NCBI GenBank assembly: GCA_002005505.1
Contig: MVGU01001102.1
Coordinates: forward strand, 90,001-154,000
Direction: 5' to 3'
Length of the DNA stretch: 64,000 nucleotides
Source of the DNA: Botryococcus braunii
Taxonomy: Eukaryota; Chlorophyta; Trebouxiophyceae
Part shown: piece by piece, positions 11,872 to 22,300 of the stretch
Position numbering within the stretch: position 1 is the stretch's first letter
Layout of the letters: the number at the start of each line of letters is the position of its first letter
Position numbers and translations under genes: made by a program
The notes under the pieces: generated by a model
Seen by the model: the letters and a program-made list of their open reading frames with translations, nothing else
Databases searched by the model: none
Told to the model about the DNA's origin: nothing

Positions 11872-13059
11872 TACATGCTCGCACAATAAATGCACTTTTA
11901 AAGACTTTGCGGATACACTTTGGACACCAAAGGTCCCTGTGCTAGAAAACGCGTTTGCTTATGTACAACGACTCGCGGAGTTCAACCGGATCTCGGCACA
12001 GGAAACTTTAGAACAATTGAGCACTCTGTCACCAGAAATTGACACACCGGAGTTACATTCTTTCGATTTGATCGGTTGTACAGCGGGATTCCGCTTGACG
12101 ATTCATTTGATAAATTTAGTGCGTTGCTAGATGACCTTTGGACTTATCACGCGACCAAACGGAATGTACCAAACTCAGACTCCTTGATTCTCCAGTTGTC
12201 AAACGGGAAGGAGACGAGGGTTCATACAAATACGGTGGCCATGCATATGACACAACTGCGGCCGGGCTTTGGGTTTATGGGTGTCTTACGGGATGCCGCC
12301 ACGACTAGCCTTCTTTTCGATTCTATTTGTATTAAAACAATGTTCCAATTCAGTGTCCAAAACACTTTTCTCTTTTTTGGGGGTCAGATTTTCAGACAGA
12401 TTGTTGGCATACCAATGGGCGCAAACCATTGCGTCTATGTTGCCAATTTTTATCTTTTGCAATACGAGCGTTTATTCTTCAAAACTGTTTTAGCGGCTGT
12501 TCACGACCCTCAGCCGGTACGATCCACTCTAGCTAAGACATTATTAGCAACTTTTCGTCACAGGGGTCGTTTTATCGACGACGAACTGTGCCTGACGCAC
12601 AATCCTTCCTTATTTCTGCGTTTTCTCCCTCAGCAACACGTTGAGCATGGCATTCATGGCGTCTACCCTCCACATTTAGGTTTCAAAGTCACTTCATGCG
12701 AACCTAAGACTACCTGCAATTTCCTAAACCTCAAAATCACCATTGTGCCCCACGCTATGGGCTACAAGGCGATTACGGGCATTTATAGGAAGGATCAAAC
12801 CTTCTTTAAGGGAAAGGTTAGCCTCATCCGGATGCCTTTCTATCATTCCATTATCCCAGACAGATACAAATTCAATGTTTTGCATACTCAGGTAGTTGAG
12901 TATACTCGTCTTTGCAATACAGCGGAAACTGCCGCTCAGACAATCGCGGAACTCACGCATTATTTCGCCGGCCATGGTTACCACATGCGCCCCATGTGGG
13001 GGAGGCTAGCCCGTAGTCTCCGGCGCCTTCCTGTATTATACGGCACTACGCCCCGGTAG
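11872..13059 (+). pseudogene. Penelope-like reverse transcriptase relic
   Basis: The main open segment is 12076-13059. Its motifs fit the RT of Penelope-like elements: LYSGIPLDDSFDKF (motif A region), IFRQIVGIPMGANHCVYVAN (the GIPMG box), RGRFIDDELCLT (F/Y-x-DD catalytic box), CNFLNLKI, and a thumb-like segment MPFYHSIIPDRYKFNVLHTQ ending in GHGYHMRPMWGR. The upstream coding sequence (STLSPEIDTPELHSFDL, within 11885-12075) continues in another frame, so a one-base shift lies near 12075. No GIY-YIG endonuclease follows the stop at 13057-13059. Copia B landed 27 bp after that stop. Alternative reading: another RT class, but LTR-type and group II RTs lack this GIPMG context. Confidence 0.6.
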
Positions 13060-13086
13060 TTGTTAACTTTAACCGGCCGGTGCTTT

Positions 13087-13816
13087 TGTTATAATAGTGA
13101 AAGAACAAATTAGTGACTTTCCCTCAGAAGAGTAATAGTGGCCAGGCTTCCCTAAAGCAATCACTGTGAACAATCTTAGAGGTTGAGTAATGGATGGCAG
13201 AACTCTAGAGTTCTGCCATAATTGATCTGGACTGATTCCATTTTGGGAGAAAGAGAGTAATGCAATTTGACGCGTTCTTGCGAGAAAGGATATAGGCAGC
13301 AGGCATGATGGGCTCGGCACTTGTTTGGGACTGAAAGAGCACTCCGGGTGCTTATCTCTGATCAGTTGCCACAAGTGTCAACACATAGTCGGGCTCTGCT
13401 TGCTCTCCTACACACAGCAAGAGACCCGACCGAGCTTAACACCCTTCGTGCCGGGACATACAGGTGAAGTGCTGCATCTTAGTGTAAATTGCATGGACAA
13501 TTGATTAGGAAGAGGTCTAGATAAGCATATTAGAATGTTGCTAATGCTTGGCTCATCGAACAATGGTGATGCGAACTATCTGTCGATGCTTAGAAGAGGT
13601 AGTTTGAATTCCTTGGCGTTGAGAGAGAGCAAGAAGCAATGTAATGACTTGTTTGGGACTGAAAGAGCACTCCGGGTGCTTATCTCTGATCAGTTGCCAC
13701 AAGTGTCAACACATAGTCGGGCTCTGCTTGCTCTCCTACACACAGCAAGAGACCCGACCGAGCTTAACACCCTTCGTGCCGGGACATACAGGGAACATTA
13801 CGCCCAGAATTGTACA
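13087..13816 (+). repeat. 5' LTR of copia B
   Basis: Begins TGTTATAATAG and ends TTGTACA, giving the usual TG...CA ends. It matches 27034-27763 at all but one position I can see (T/A in the GGCATGA(T/A)GGGC word). A TATA-like AAGGATATAGG sits about 30 bp before the first internal block. Confidence 0.95.
13319..13792 (+). repeat. Duplicated 146-bp block inside copia B 5' LTR
   Basis: Copies at 13319-13464 and 13647-13792 (period 328) are identical by eye. Each starts ACTTGTTTGGG and ends GGGACATACAGG. The first copy is followed by TGAAGT, forming the donor-like CAG|GTGAAGT, and the second by GAACATT. Confidence 0.95.
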
Positions 13817-13832
13817 GGTTATGGGCCCACCA
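13817..13832 (+). other. Primer-binding site for the anticodon arm of initiator tRNA-Met
   Basis: GGTTATGGGCCCACCA directly follows the LTR. It is the exact complement of TGGTGGGCCCATAACC, the anticodon stem-loop of plant initiator tRNA-Met. This is not the usual tRNA 3' end; it resembles the half-tRNA priming established for Drosophila copia. Confidence 0.85.
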
Positions 13833-13873
13833 ACTCTTGAGCTGGGCAACTGAAAGTATGTTCCGAGCCTACG

Positions 13874-14398
13874 ATGGGACGAACGAAGCAGAGCGGAAGG
13901 ATGTCGACCGGCGGTAAAAGACCTTTTATTCCCCCAACTCCTTCACCACCTACATATGATAGCCTGAGGCGAGCTGGAGGAGATACGGGACCGAGAACAC
14001 CAGAAGAACGAGCATTTCTAGTGAAGGATTTTGTCAGCCGCGCGTACGGACTGGGCAAAGTCGAACAGCCTCTGTGCTTCAGACGACGATTCTCTGTTTA
14101 CCCAGCCTACAAAGTAACTGCGTGGGAGTGTTCATTCATCAACGCGGACCCAGGCTTCGTCACGCGAGCATTATTTGAACGACATCTACAACAGCTCGGA
14201 GGACCCAGCAAACCCGAGTATTGGGAAGAAAGGGCAGCCTACACAGCAGTGGAGTGTGCTCTCGCCACTCTTGACGAGGACTTCCTACTTTCCTTTCTGG
14301 GCAGCAGAAAAGGATTCAGCCCAGAGGAGTGGTGCACGGACACAGACAACGGAGACGAAGACGGGGACTCGCAGCGGTCAGAACCTAACGCAGACTGA
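13874..14398 (+). CDS. Copia B ORF1, extra protein upstream of gag (function unknown)
   Basis: A 174-residue intact ORF from ATG 13874 to TGA 14398. The N terminus is basic and proline-rich (GKRPFIPPTPSPPTYDSL). The core includes RAFLVKDFVSRAYG, YPAYKVTAWECSFINADPGF and AAYTAVECALATLDEDFLL, and the tail is acidic (DTDNGDEDGDSQRSE). No zinc knuckle, signal peptide or membrane segment is visible and I do not recognise the family. A truncated homologue lies in copia A, and in both the ORF ends 11-15 bp before the gag start. This suggests a conserved two-ORF arrangement on one transcript, with gag expressed by reinitiation or similar. Copia D has no such ORF in its 300-bp leader. It could be a capsid-related or accessory protein; that is inference. 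Confidence 0.7.
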   Translation: MGRTKQSGRMSTGGKRPFIPPTPSPPTYDSLRRAGGDTGPRTPEERAFLVKDFVSRAYGLGKVEQPLCFRRRFSVYPAYKVTAWECSFINADPGFVTRALFERHLQQLGGPSKPEYWEERAAYTAVECALATLDEDFLLSFLGSRKGFSPEEWCTDTDNGDEDGDSQRSEPNAD

Positions 14399-14409
14399 GT
14401 GACATCAGC

Positions 14410-15650
14410 ATGGCGAGAAAGAGATCTAAATCAAGGGAGCCATCTGAGGAGGAGCCCACAACAGAGGAAGCATCTACATCGTCTCCCACACGACAGCCGT
14501 GTACACCCAGCACATCAAAGGGCGAGGGAGATGTACTTCCCAAGGTCATAGCCACCCAAGTCAAAGTGCATATTAAACTGGATCGTCATGGCACAAATTT
14601 TGTGGTATGGGACAATGCCTTCACTGCTGCCAATAGTGCTAAGGGTTCTTTTCCTGCCATTCAGTCAGCCATGCCTGGAACTATCCATAATGCGGCTGCA
14701 ATGCTTCTTCTGTATGAGTCAGTTCCAGAGGAATGGTTAGGAGAAGTGTCAAGTAAGCCGTCAGCATATGATGCATATCTGTTTATTTGCAAGAAATTTG
14801 TTGGTGGTTACAACACTCAAGCAAATGCAGACTGGCTGAAGGAAATGTGTGATGGAATGTAGGGATTTCCCGGCATTTCTGGACATTTCCCTTACCCCCT
14901 AGCCTAGGCGCACATGTGGCGCACATGTCGTACGAGCAACGCGAGTACGCACGTGCCTAGCGTCTAGCCTTGGCTTCCTAGCCGTCGAATTCCATTGGAT
15001 AGTTATGGACGTTACTCTCATAGTAGGATTCTAGGATATTTTCTAGATACTATTGTAGAGGTTTGGTGGACTAGTGCGCTACCATTGGAGGAACGTGAAC
15101 ACACGATCACGAACCACGGGAAGGAACGGATAGAGACGTAAGCCACGGGAAGACACGCACTCAGGTAATTTGGAAGCTTAGTAGACCACAAGTAGGGAGT
15201 GGAAGCTCCGTGAGGTGGGGGTTACTTGTAATTGGAAAGAGCGTCCAACTTGTCGGCCATCCGGCCTTGTCTCTCCCTCTCTCACAACTTGGAAATTCGC
15301 TCTAACTTGTGCATTCTACTACAAAATGTCAAAAGGGATGAGACGTGGAGAAACGATCTCTCAGTATGTGTCTAGAATGATAAATCTCAAAAGCTGCTTG
15401 AAACGCAATGGACATGACCTCTTGGATGGTCATGTGGCCACCCAGATCGTGCAGGGACTGCCAGCAGCAGCTAATCCTCCCGGGCTGTTGCCCACTGCAG
15501 TAGCTTACCCCCTGGATGATCTGGCAGCTCTCATTTCCACCACTGCAGAGGCTTCTGGCTACAACGATGATGGAGAACAGCCTGCCATGGTGATGAAGGC
15601 AATGCCTGCTCAACGAGAGACTGCTCCAGCCCCTTCCACTAGCCAATCCC
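14410..15650 (+). pseudogene. Copia B gag, split by a solo LTR
   Basis: The ATG at 14410 opens MARKRSKSREPSEEEPT, then LPKVIATQVKVHIKLDRHG, FVVWDNAF and AMLLLYESVPEEWLGEVSS, a UBN2-like copia gag. At 14847 the frame enters the solo LTR and stops at 14860-14862. The true continuation is at 15329 (SKGMRRGETISQYVSRMIN, HVATQIVQGLPAAA), in agreement with the uninterrupted copia A reading LKEMSRGMRQGE. A one-base frame change near 15640 then separates this part from the zinc knuckle. The product would be the particle protein; this copy cannot make it intact. Confidence 0.88.
14848..15323. mobile_element. 476-bp solo LTR inserted in copia B gag
   Basis: Begins TGTGATGGAATGTAGGG and ends TTCTACTACA. 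AAATG flanks it on both sides (14843-14847 and 15324-15328), a perfect 5-bp target duplication. Removing it with one AAATG restores the gag frame as judged by copia A. There is no internal region, so it is probably the product of LTR-LTR recombination. The parent family is not present elsewhere in the window. Confidence 0.88.
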
Positions 15651-17543
15651 TCCAAACAGCCAGCAGACTCAGAATCAAGGGGAGAAGTGAGAGGCACGTG
15701 CAACTACTGCCACAGGAAAGGCCATTTTTGGAGAGACTGCCGCAAACGTCAAAGGGATGCAGAGACACAACGCAATGTGGTGGCAGCTGTACAGCAACTT
15801 GCTGCCATGTGGCCCCAAGGACAGTTTCCTGGTGCACCCCAGCCACCTCCAAGCGTGCAGCATGCATTCCCAGGCACTGGAGCGTGCCCACTACTGCACC
15901 CTCCTCCAGGCCCACCTTCTCCTCCCTCAGAAGGTATGCCATACGTGGTATCTTATAATGTGTTGGATGACAGTAAACACCAACAGTCCAAACAGTCGTG
16001 GCTTGTGGACAGTGGAGCGTCTGTGCATCTTGTGAACAACCTTTCCCTGCTGCATGCCCCTACAGTACATGACCACCCTATTCCACTGCTGCTTGCTACA
16101 TCTGATGCCACTGGGGGTATTGTTGCTACTGGGTCAGTGTGTCTCATGTCCTCTCAGCATATTCCAGTGTGGCTGCATCATGTCCAGTGTGTTCCCTCAG
16201 CCACCACCAATATTCTCTCAGTATCTGCTGCTCTGCGTGATGGAATCCGGTTCAGTACAGATAGACTGGGAGCCTTCACTGCTGTCTCAGGACCGAGTGG
16301 TTGGCAGATGCCTGTGAAACCAGAGAATGGTCTCTATTATATCCACAACTGCCTCCCAGTAGCACCAGTGAAGGTTCATTATTCAGTGACAGCTGCCCTG
16401 AAGAAGAAATGCTCCAAAGGTCTAAGCCACGACTGTGCCAAACGTTTCCTGTGGCACAGCAGATTGGGACACCCAGGAGACCCCTGGATGAAACGCCTGA
16501 GCAGTGAGCAACTGGTTACTGGCCTAGACACCTTGATGTCCCCCTGTGAAAAGTGTCCTAAGTACTGTGAAGCATGCATTGAGGGGAAGCATGCACGTCC
16601 CCCATTTGGTGAAAGCTCTAGACCTGCTGAGAAACCCCTTGACAGAATCCACATTGACACTGTGGGTCCCATATCACCAGCAGCCATTACTGGGGAACGC
16701 TTTTGGGTAACTGTAACTGATGAGGCATCTGGGTGGAAGGCAGTGCTGCCAGTGAAGTCAAAAGATGTAATTGGAGCTGTTGTCAGAGACCTAATTTTGT
16801 ATTGGCAAACTGAGAAGGAAACTACAGTGAAGTGCATCCGCAGTGACAGAGGGACAGAGTTCTTAAATGCCAAGTTCAAGGAATTTTGTGCATCCCAGGG
16901 CACTAAGCTGGAGACATCTGCCCCATATACCCCTCAGCAGAATGGAGTTGCTGAGAGAGCCAACAGAACCCTCAAGGAGCGCACCAGGACCCTCCTCAAT
17001 TTTGCTGCAGCAAGCCCTGTTATGTGGAAGGAAGCCCTGGAGACAGCCTGCACCCTCCTAAATATGGGACCCAGCACAGGCAGGCCCCTATCTCCCTGCG
17101 AAATGTTCATGGGATATAAGCCAGATGTATCCTTGCTGCGCACATGGGGATGCCTTGCATTTGTGCACGTTCCTGACCAGCAGAGGGGGGCCTTTGCACC
17201 AAAGGCTGTGGCTGGGATGTTCACTGGTTACTCTCCAGTATCAAAGGCATATCGTATCTATATGGGAGGGGGGATCTGGAGAGAGAGCAGAGATGTTCAA
17301 TTTGTGGAACACATTCGAGGAGGTACTCGGGTGGGAATGGCTGTTCTCCCTGACCAGCCTCAGCAGTTCTCATACCCTGAAGACTTATCAGGGCAAATGC
17401 ACAGCAGCAACCCAGTGGTGCCATTGTCACAGCGCAGTATGCAGAATCAGACTGTCAGCAGCCCATGCTCCAGCAGTAGACCTGACAGCTCCTTCCCGGT
17501 ACCCTCTGACCAGGCTGCAACTGAGCCTGATAGTCAGGGGAAG
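15633..17543 (+). pseudogene. Copia B zinc knuckle, protease and integrase (first part of pol)
   Basis: One frame runs from about 15633 into gypsy-1 at 17544. In order: zinc knuckle CNYCHRKGHFWRDC (CX2CX4HX4C, about 15699), protease SWLVDSGASVHLVNN (Asp codon 16008), GAG-pre-integrase HDCAKRFLWHSRLGHPGDPW with CEKCPKYCEACIEGKH, and the DDE integrase core DRIHIDTVGPISPAAITGER, KCIRSDRGTEFLNAKF and TPQQNGVAERANRTLKE. The C-terminal part includes RTWGCLAFVHVPDQQRG and GMFTGYSPVSKAYRIY. The segment itself is undamaged, but it is cut off by gypsy-1 after the SQGK codons. The same frame resumes at 24416 (PSQEEG). Confidence 0.9.
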
Positions 17544-17842
17544 TGTAACAGGAATAGTCGCGTGTTATAGGAAAATGACCGGACCACGAGGATTTGGACC
17601 TCCATAAAGGTCCCTTCGTGAGTTATGTTCCTCCACGCCAAGAAGTGGCTACTTCACGCGCCAAGGGAGTGACCCCTTACTTGACAAGGCGCATTGGCGA
17701 TGGAGACAGGGACACACTTAGAACAGGATAGAATAAGGCTTTGGCAGAGGAAGGACCGGGCCGGACTGGACGGGTACTGAGGTGGAGCCCAAACAACTTG
17801 TAACCATTGTTTTCGCATCCTTTGGCCGTTTCTACTGTATCA
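17544..17842 (+). repeat. 5' LTR of gypsy-1
   Basis: Begins TGTAACAGGAATAG and ends CTACTGTATCA. It matches the 3' LTR at 24117-24415 over 299 bp with no difference noticed. Confidence 0.97.
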
Positions 17843-17843
17843 C

Positions 17844-17856
17844 TGGTATCGGCGAG
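17844..17856 (+). other. Primer-binding site of gypsy-1
   Basis: TGGTATCGGCGAG begins two bases after the LTR. TGG is the complement of a tRNA CCA end. The rest would pair with a tRNA acceptor ending CTCGCCGATA. It is not the common TGGTATCAGAGC initiator-Met site. Similar strings occur at 57338 and 59438. Confidence 0.65.
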
Positions 17857-18058
17857 AGGGGCCAAATTTTGAGCTCCTCTCGTTGAAAAAATTTCCCAAA
17901 GAAGTTTTTCAGAGAATTCTATAGATTCGGATTGGGTTAGTTGTGGTGTGTGTGGCGCTTTTAGGGGCCTACGACTCGGGTCACCGAGTTTAGGGCCCCC
18001 ACCCGGACTTTCTCGATTTCCTGTGTCACCGAGCCTCGCCAGCACTGACAGCTCAGAA

Positions 18059-19390
18059 ATGGCTAGACGACAAGTCGAAGAGCTGCAGGCTGCTTTGGCC
18101 GAGGCCGAGGGGCGTGAAGCGGCAATGGCTGCCGAACTGGCTGAGTTACGACAACAGGCAGAAAACGCTGAAGTCGCGGCTCAAAACCCCGCGAACCCAC
18201 AGGCAAGAATCCCGACAGTTCGAACGCACTTACCGGAAAAATTCGAGGGACGCAGGGACGATCTCGAACAATTCCTAGACGATGTGAGGTCATATTGTGA
18301 ACTCACCGGTGTGCCCGCGAACCTCAGGGTTGACTACGCAGTGCGCTGCTTAGGAAAGAGCGTGAAAAAGGTGTGGTTAACAAAAAAAGCAGCTTACGTG
18401 AGGCAAAATCCAGGTGTTGTCGTGGATTTAGCTCTCTTTGGGGATCTGTTGTCTTCTGTCTATGATAACACTGATAAGGTTGCAAAGGCAAGGGATAAAC
18501 TTGATTCCGTATATCAGGGCAACGAATCAGTTGAGAAGTATGTTGAGCGCTTTACAACCTTGCTAGCAGAGGTAGAAGTCAGTGGGGACCTATCCATGGG
18601 GGAGAAAATCCATAGGTTTCGTAAAGGCCTACGTGAGGATTTAAAGAAATATTCAGCAATTAACCCTACAACAGGCAAAGGTTTTGATGATTTGGATGCC
18701 TTGATAAGTTTACTCACACGGTACGATGCCGCGGTGGGCGGGCCCTTACAGGCAAAGAGACTGAGAACCGGCCCCGGGGCCCCTAACTCAAGCATTGCAA
18801 CCGCCACCGTTGGCCCAGCACCGCACGTTGCTGGCGTCGGACAGGACTGGACAATCCCCTACTACAGTCATGAATTTGGGATGATGGCAGCTGCACCGAT
18901 GGTGGCAGCGCCAATCCAGATGGCCCATGGTTACCCTGCGCCGCTCGCCACGGTCGCCGCGATCCAAGGCGCGACTCCTTATCCCCGCAGGGATGGTTTA
19001 CCTCCCGAGTATCGGAGGGACACTAGAGTTGCCTTTCCCCTCAACAGAAGCTGTTACGCGTGCAATACCCCTGGCCATGAATCTTGGTTTTGCCCACTCA
19101 AAAAACTTAGAGAGGACCCTAACGCCTATCTTAATCAACAACAGTGGGACATCTTGCAACACATTGTGAAGGCCAGACAGGAGGTAAACCAGCCTGCTCC
19201 ACCAATTCCAGGTCTGGCTGGTGATTTGCTGCGGCGACGGGTAGGAGGGGGCCACAACAACTTTAGGTCCCTCGGTGTGGGAGCAGCCCCTATGCAAGGG
19301 TGGACAGCACAGGGTGGGGCCGGACGGGGACGGAGAATCAGAGGACGGGGCCGTGGACGGGGCCGGGCAAGGGGACGCGGTAGGCCATGA
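18059..19390 (+). CDS. gag: Gypsy-1 Gag
   Basis: 443 residues from ATG 18059 (MARRQVEELQAALAEAEGRE) to TGA 19388-19390. Residues 1-45 form a strong coiled coil (heptads of Leu/Ala with Glu/Arg). Residues about 65-240 are a retrotransposon gag capsid-type domain (LPEKFEGRRDDLEQFLDDVR, YVERFTTLLAEVEVSGDL, KIHRFRKGLREDLKKYSAIN). A zinc knuckle CYACNTPGHESWFC begins at residue 332, and the C terminus is an RGG-like run of Arg-Gly. An upstream in-frame ATG at 17948 would add 37 proline-rich residues; I prefer 18059 because the coiled coil starts there. The stop overlaps the pol ATG (ATGA). The product would assemble the particle and bind element RNA. Confidence 0.92.
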   Translation: MARRQVEELQAALAEAEGREAAMAAELAELRQQAENAEVAAQNPANPQARIPTVRTHLPEKFEGRRDDLEQFLDDVRSYCELTGVPANLRVDYAVRCLGKSVKKVWLTKKAAYVRQNPGVVVDLALFGDLLSSVYDNTDKVAKARDKLDSVYQGNESVEKYVERFTTLLAEVEVSGDLSMGEKIHRFRKGLREDLKKYSAINPTTGKGFDDLDALISLLTRYDAAVGGPLQAKRLRTGPGAPNSSIATATVGPAPHVAGVGQDWTIPYYSHEFGMMAAAPMVAAPIQMAHGYPAPLATVAAIQGATPYPRRDGLPPEYRRDTRVAFPLNRSCYACNTPGHESWFCPLKKLREDPNAYLNQQQWDILQHIVKARQEVNQPAPPIPGLAGDLLRRRVGGGHNNFRSLGVGAAPMQGWTAQGGAGRGRRIRGRGRGRGRARGRGRP

Positions 19391-22300
19391 GTGGAGTTAG
19401 AGAAGGAAACCTCCACACTTTTGTTCCTTGGGAATCTTTTCATTCTTCTATCGAGCAACGTTGTTCTGAGTTTTTGCATTGTTCTTTTTCTAGAGGCCCC
19501 TTTGACAATACCCTACCCGATGGAACGTCTAAACCGACATTTGTTGCAGTACCTATAGGTAAAGCGGAGGACACCTTATCCACTTTCGCTCGTGAGCAAC
19601 AAGCAAATAAACATTTAAGTGCTTGTTTTCTAATGGGTAGTAAAGTGGCGAAATCCAAGGCAGTGTACCCATGGCTAAAAGGCATGAGAGTTATCCTGCA
19701 AGGTACCAAGGGACCTGATGTCCCCTACTCCTATGTAGTTTACCATGCCGGACCCAAATTTAGCGTATCTTTTGCTCAAGCTTTTTCAAATAGGCATTTA
19801 GCAATGCTTTTTCATGTTAACTGTACTGGTGTGAAGGGCGTCGCTTTAGTCGATACCGGGGCGACGCACTCGTTCGTCAGACTAGACTTCCTAGCTACTC
19901 TCGGAGTGAGGCTGTCAAAGAAGTGTGTGGATGTCCAGCTGGCAGATGGACAGACCATGCGCTCGGCGGGGACAGCTAAGCTCAGGGTGCACTTATCTCA
20001 AACATATGTGGAACAGAGGGATTTCATTGTCTGCGAAACTCTGTTGGATGGGGTGGACTTAATCCTTGGTGAGGATTTTCTGAAAGAAAGAAAAGCGTTA
20101 ATTGACTACAATCATGGCGCAGTTCATCTTAAACCGCCTCATTCCTCACACTACATTACACTCCTCAACCCGCTGCCCCCTAGTGAAAGAGGTACCTTAC
20201 CGGCGCAAAAAGTAAATGTTATAAGTGAGGGTCAAGCTAGGCGGGCTATGCGAAAGGGTTGTCCAGGGTTTTGGGGGGTTGTGCGAGAGGCAAGGAGTGG
20301 ACAGGACTCAGTTTGTGCAACACACTATCTCCATAGGGTTGCAGTGGCAACTACAGAGGGGGATAATCCTTGGGACGAAGACAGCGGAGCCACCGGCCTA
20401 GATTTAAACGAAAACTCCCGGCGTGTTATTGAGGGTATGACTGACAAGCCACAAGACTTGAAGCAATTGTTGTTAGAGTTTTTGGATGTTTTTCCAGAGA
20501 AATTGCCAGATTTACCTCCAGACAGGGGCATCTTGCACACTATACCTATGACACCCGGCCATACGCCGCCCTGTCGCCCCACTTATAGGTTGGCTGAACC
20601 AGAAGTGGCGGAGTGTCGGAGGCAGGTTGAGGAATTACTAGCACAGGGTTTCATCAGGCCGAGTGCATCACCGTATGGTAGCCCCATATTGTTTGTGAGA
20701 AAGAAAGACGGAACATTCCGAATGGTTATAGATTACAGGGCAGTTAATAACTTAACAAGGAAGGACAAATATCCGTTGCCACGGATAGACGATCTTCTGG
20801 ACAAGCTGCAGGGTTCAAAGTTCTTTACCTCTTTTGATCTCTTGTCAGGTTACCATCAAGTGCGATTACATGAATCCGATGTTCCCAAAACCGCCTTTAG
20901 AACACCCTTAGGTTCATTTGAATTTTTGGTGCTTCCTTTTGGTCTCACGAATGCTCCCTCCACGTTTCAGAGACTGATGAACAGTGTGTTTCATGATTTT
21001 ATTCGAGAGGGTTTTGTTGTGGTTTACCTAGATGATTTGTTGGTATACAGCAAGTCCAGGGAACAGCACTTAGAGCACTTAACTCGCATCCTTACTCGGC
21101 TGAGAGAGGAAAAACTTTATGCAAAATTATCCAAGTGTGAGTTTTTTGCTGACGAGTTGCGGTATTTGGGACATGTCGTGGGGCGCGACGGCATCAAAGT
21201 TGACCCTGCCAAAGTTCGGACTATTGTGGACTGGCCAACACCCACGGGGAGCACGCACGTACGACAATTCTTGGGACTAGCCAACTACTTCCGCAAGTTC
21301 GTCCCGGGTTACAGTACGCTTGCGGCCCCCTTAACCCGGCTCACTGGCAAAGTTCCTTGGACGTGGGGAGAAGCTGAAGAGCACGCGTTTCAAAGTTTAA
21401 AAGAAACTTTGTCCAATGCTCCTGTACTAGCACTCCCAGACAGTAGCAAGCCTTTCAAAGTGATCTCAGATGCCAGTGACTATGGGGTGGGTGCAGTACT
21501 ATTGCAAGAAGGTAGACCTGTAGCATACTTCAGTAAAAAGCTTAGTAATGCCGAACGCAATTATTCCACAACTGAGAAAGAGCTTGCAGGTGTGTTGTAT
21601 GCCCTCAAGGAGTGGAGGTGTTACTTATTAGGGCAAACTTTCACAGTTGTTACGGACCATCGCGCGAATAGTTTTTTGCAAACCCAAACCCTACTCTCAC
21701 CCAGACGGGCGCGCTGGGCGGAGTTTCTACAGTTATTCGACATCCAATGGGAATATGCGCCGGGATCCACTAACCCTGCTGACCCATTGTCTAGGAGTCC
21801 TCACTTAGCCGGGGCCCACGTCCGAGCCCTAGCTCGGGCCCAGGCTGGGGTTCAGGCGTCGGTTCAGGCTAGGGCAGGGCCCCTGGGGGAGCACTCTCCC
21901 CCTGTCGGAGTAGGAGCGATGGGGGTTGGGGAGGCTGCAGACTCCACCACCCTACCCACGCCGATGGACGGGTTGAGGGGATGGGGAAGGGTTTTAAGTG
22001 AGGCATATGAGATAGATGATTGGCTCCATCGTAAACAAAATCGCCGCAAGTTAAGCTTCCATAGTGGCTTGTGGAAGCGCGGTGCGCGCATTTACGTTCC
22101 CTCCCACCATATGAGTTCTGACGGTGTCGAACGTAACCTTCGTAGAGAAATCCTGGAAAATTTGCATGGACCACCTATAGTTGGTCATCCAGGCAGGGAC
22201 AGGACCCTCGAATTAATTCAACGTTCCTGGTGGTGGCCAGGGATGGCCGCAGATGTGGCTGACTTTGTGGCCCAATGTGACTCGTGTCAGCGTGTCAAAG

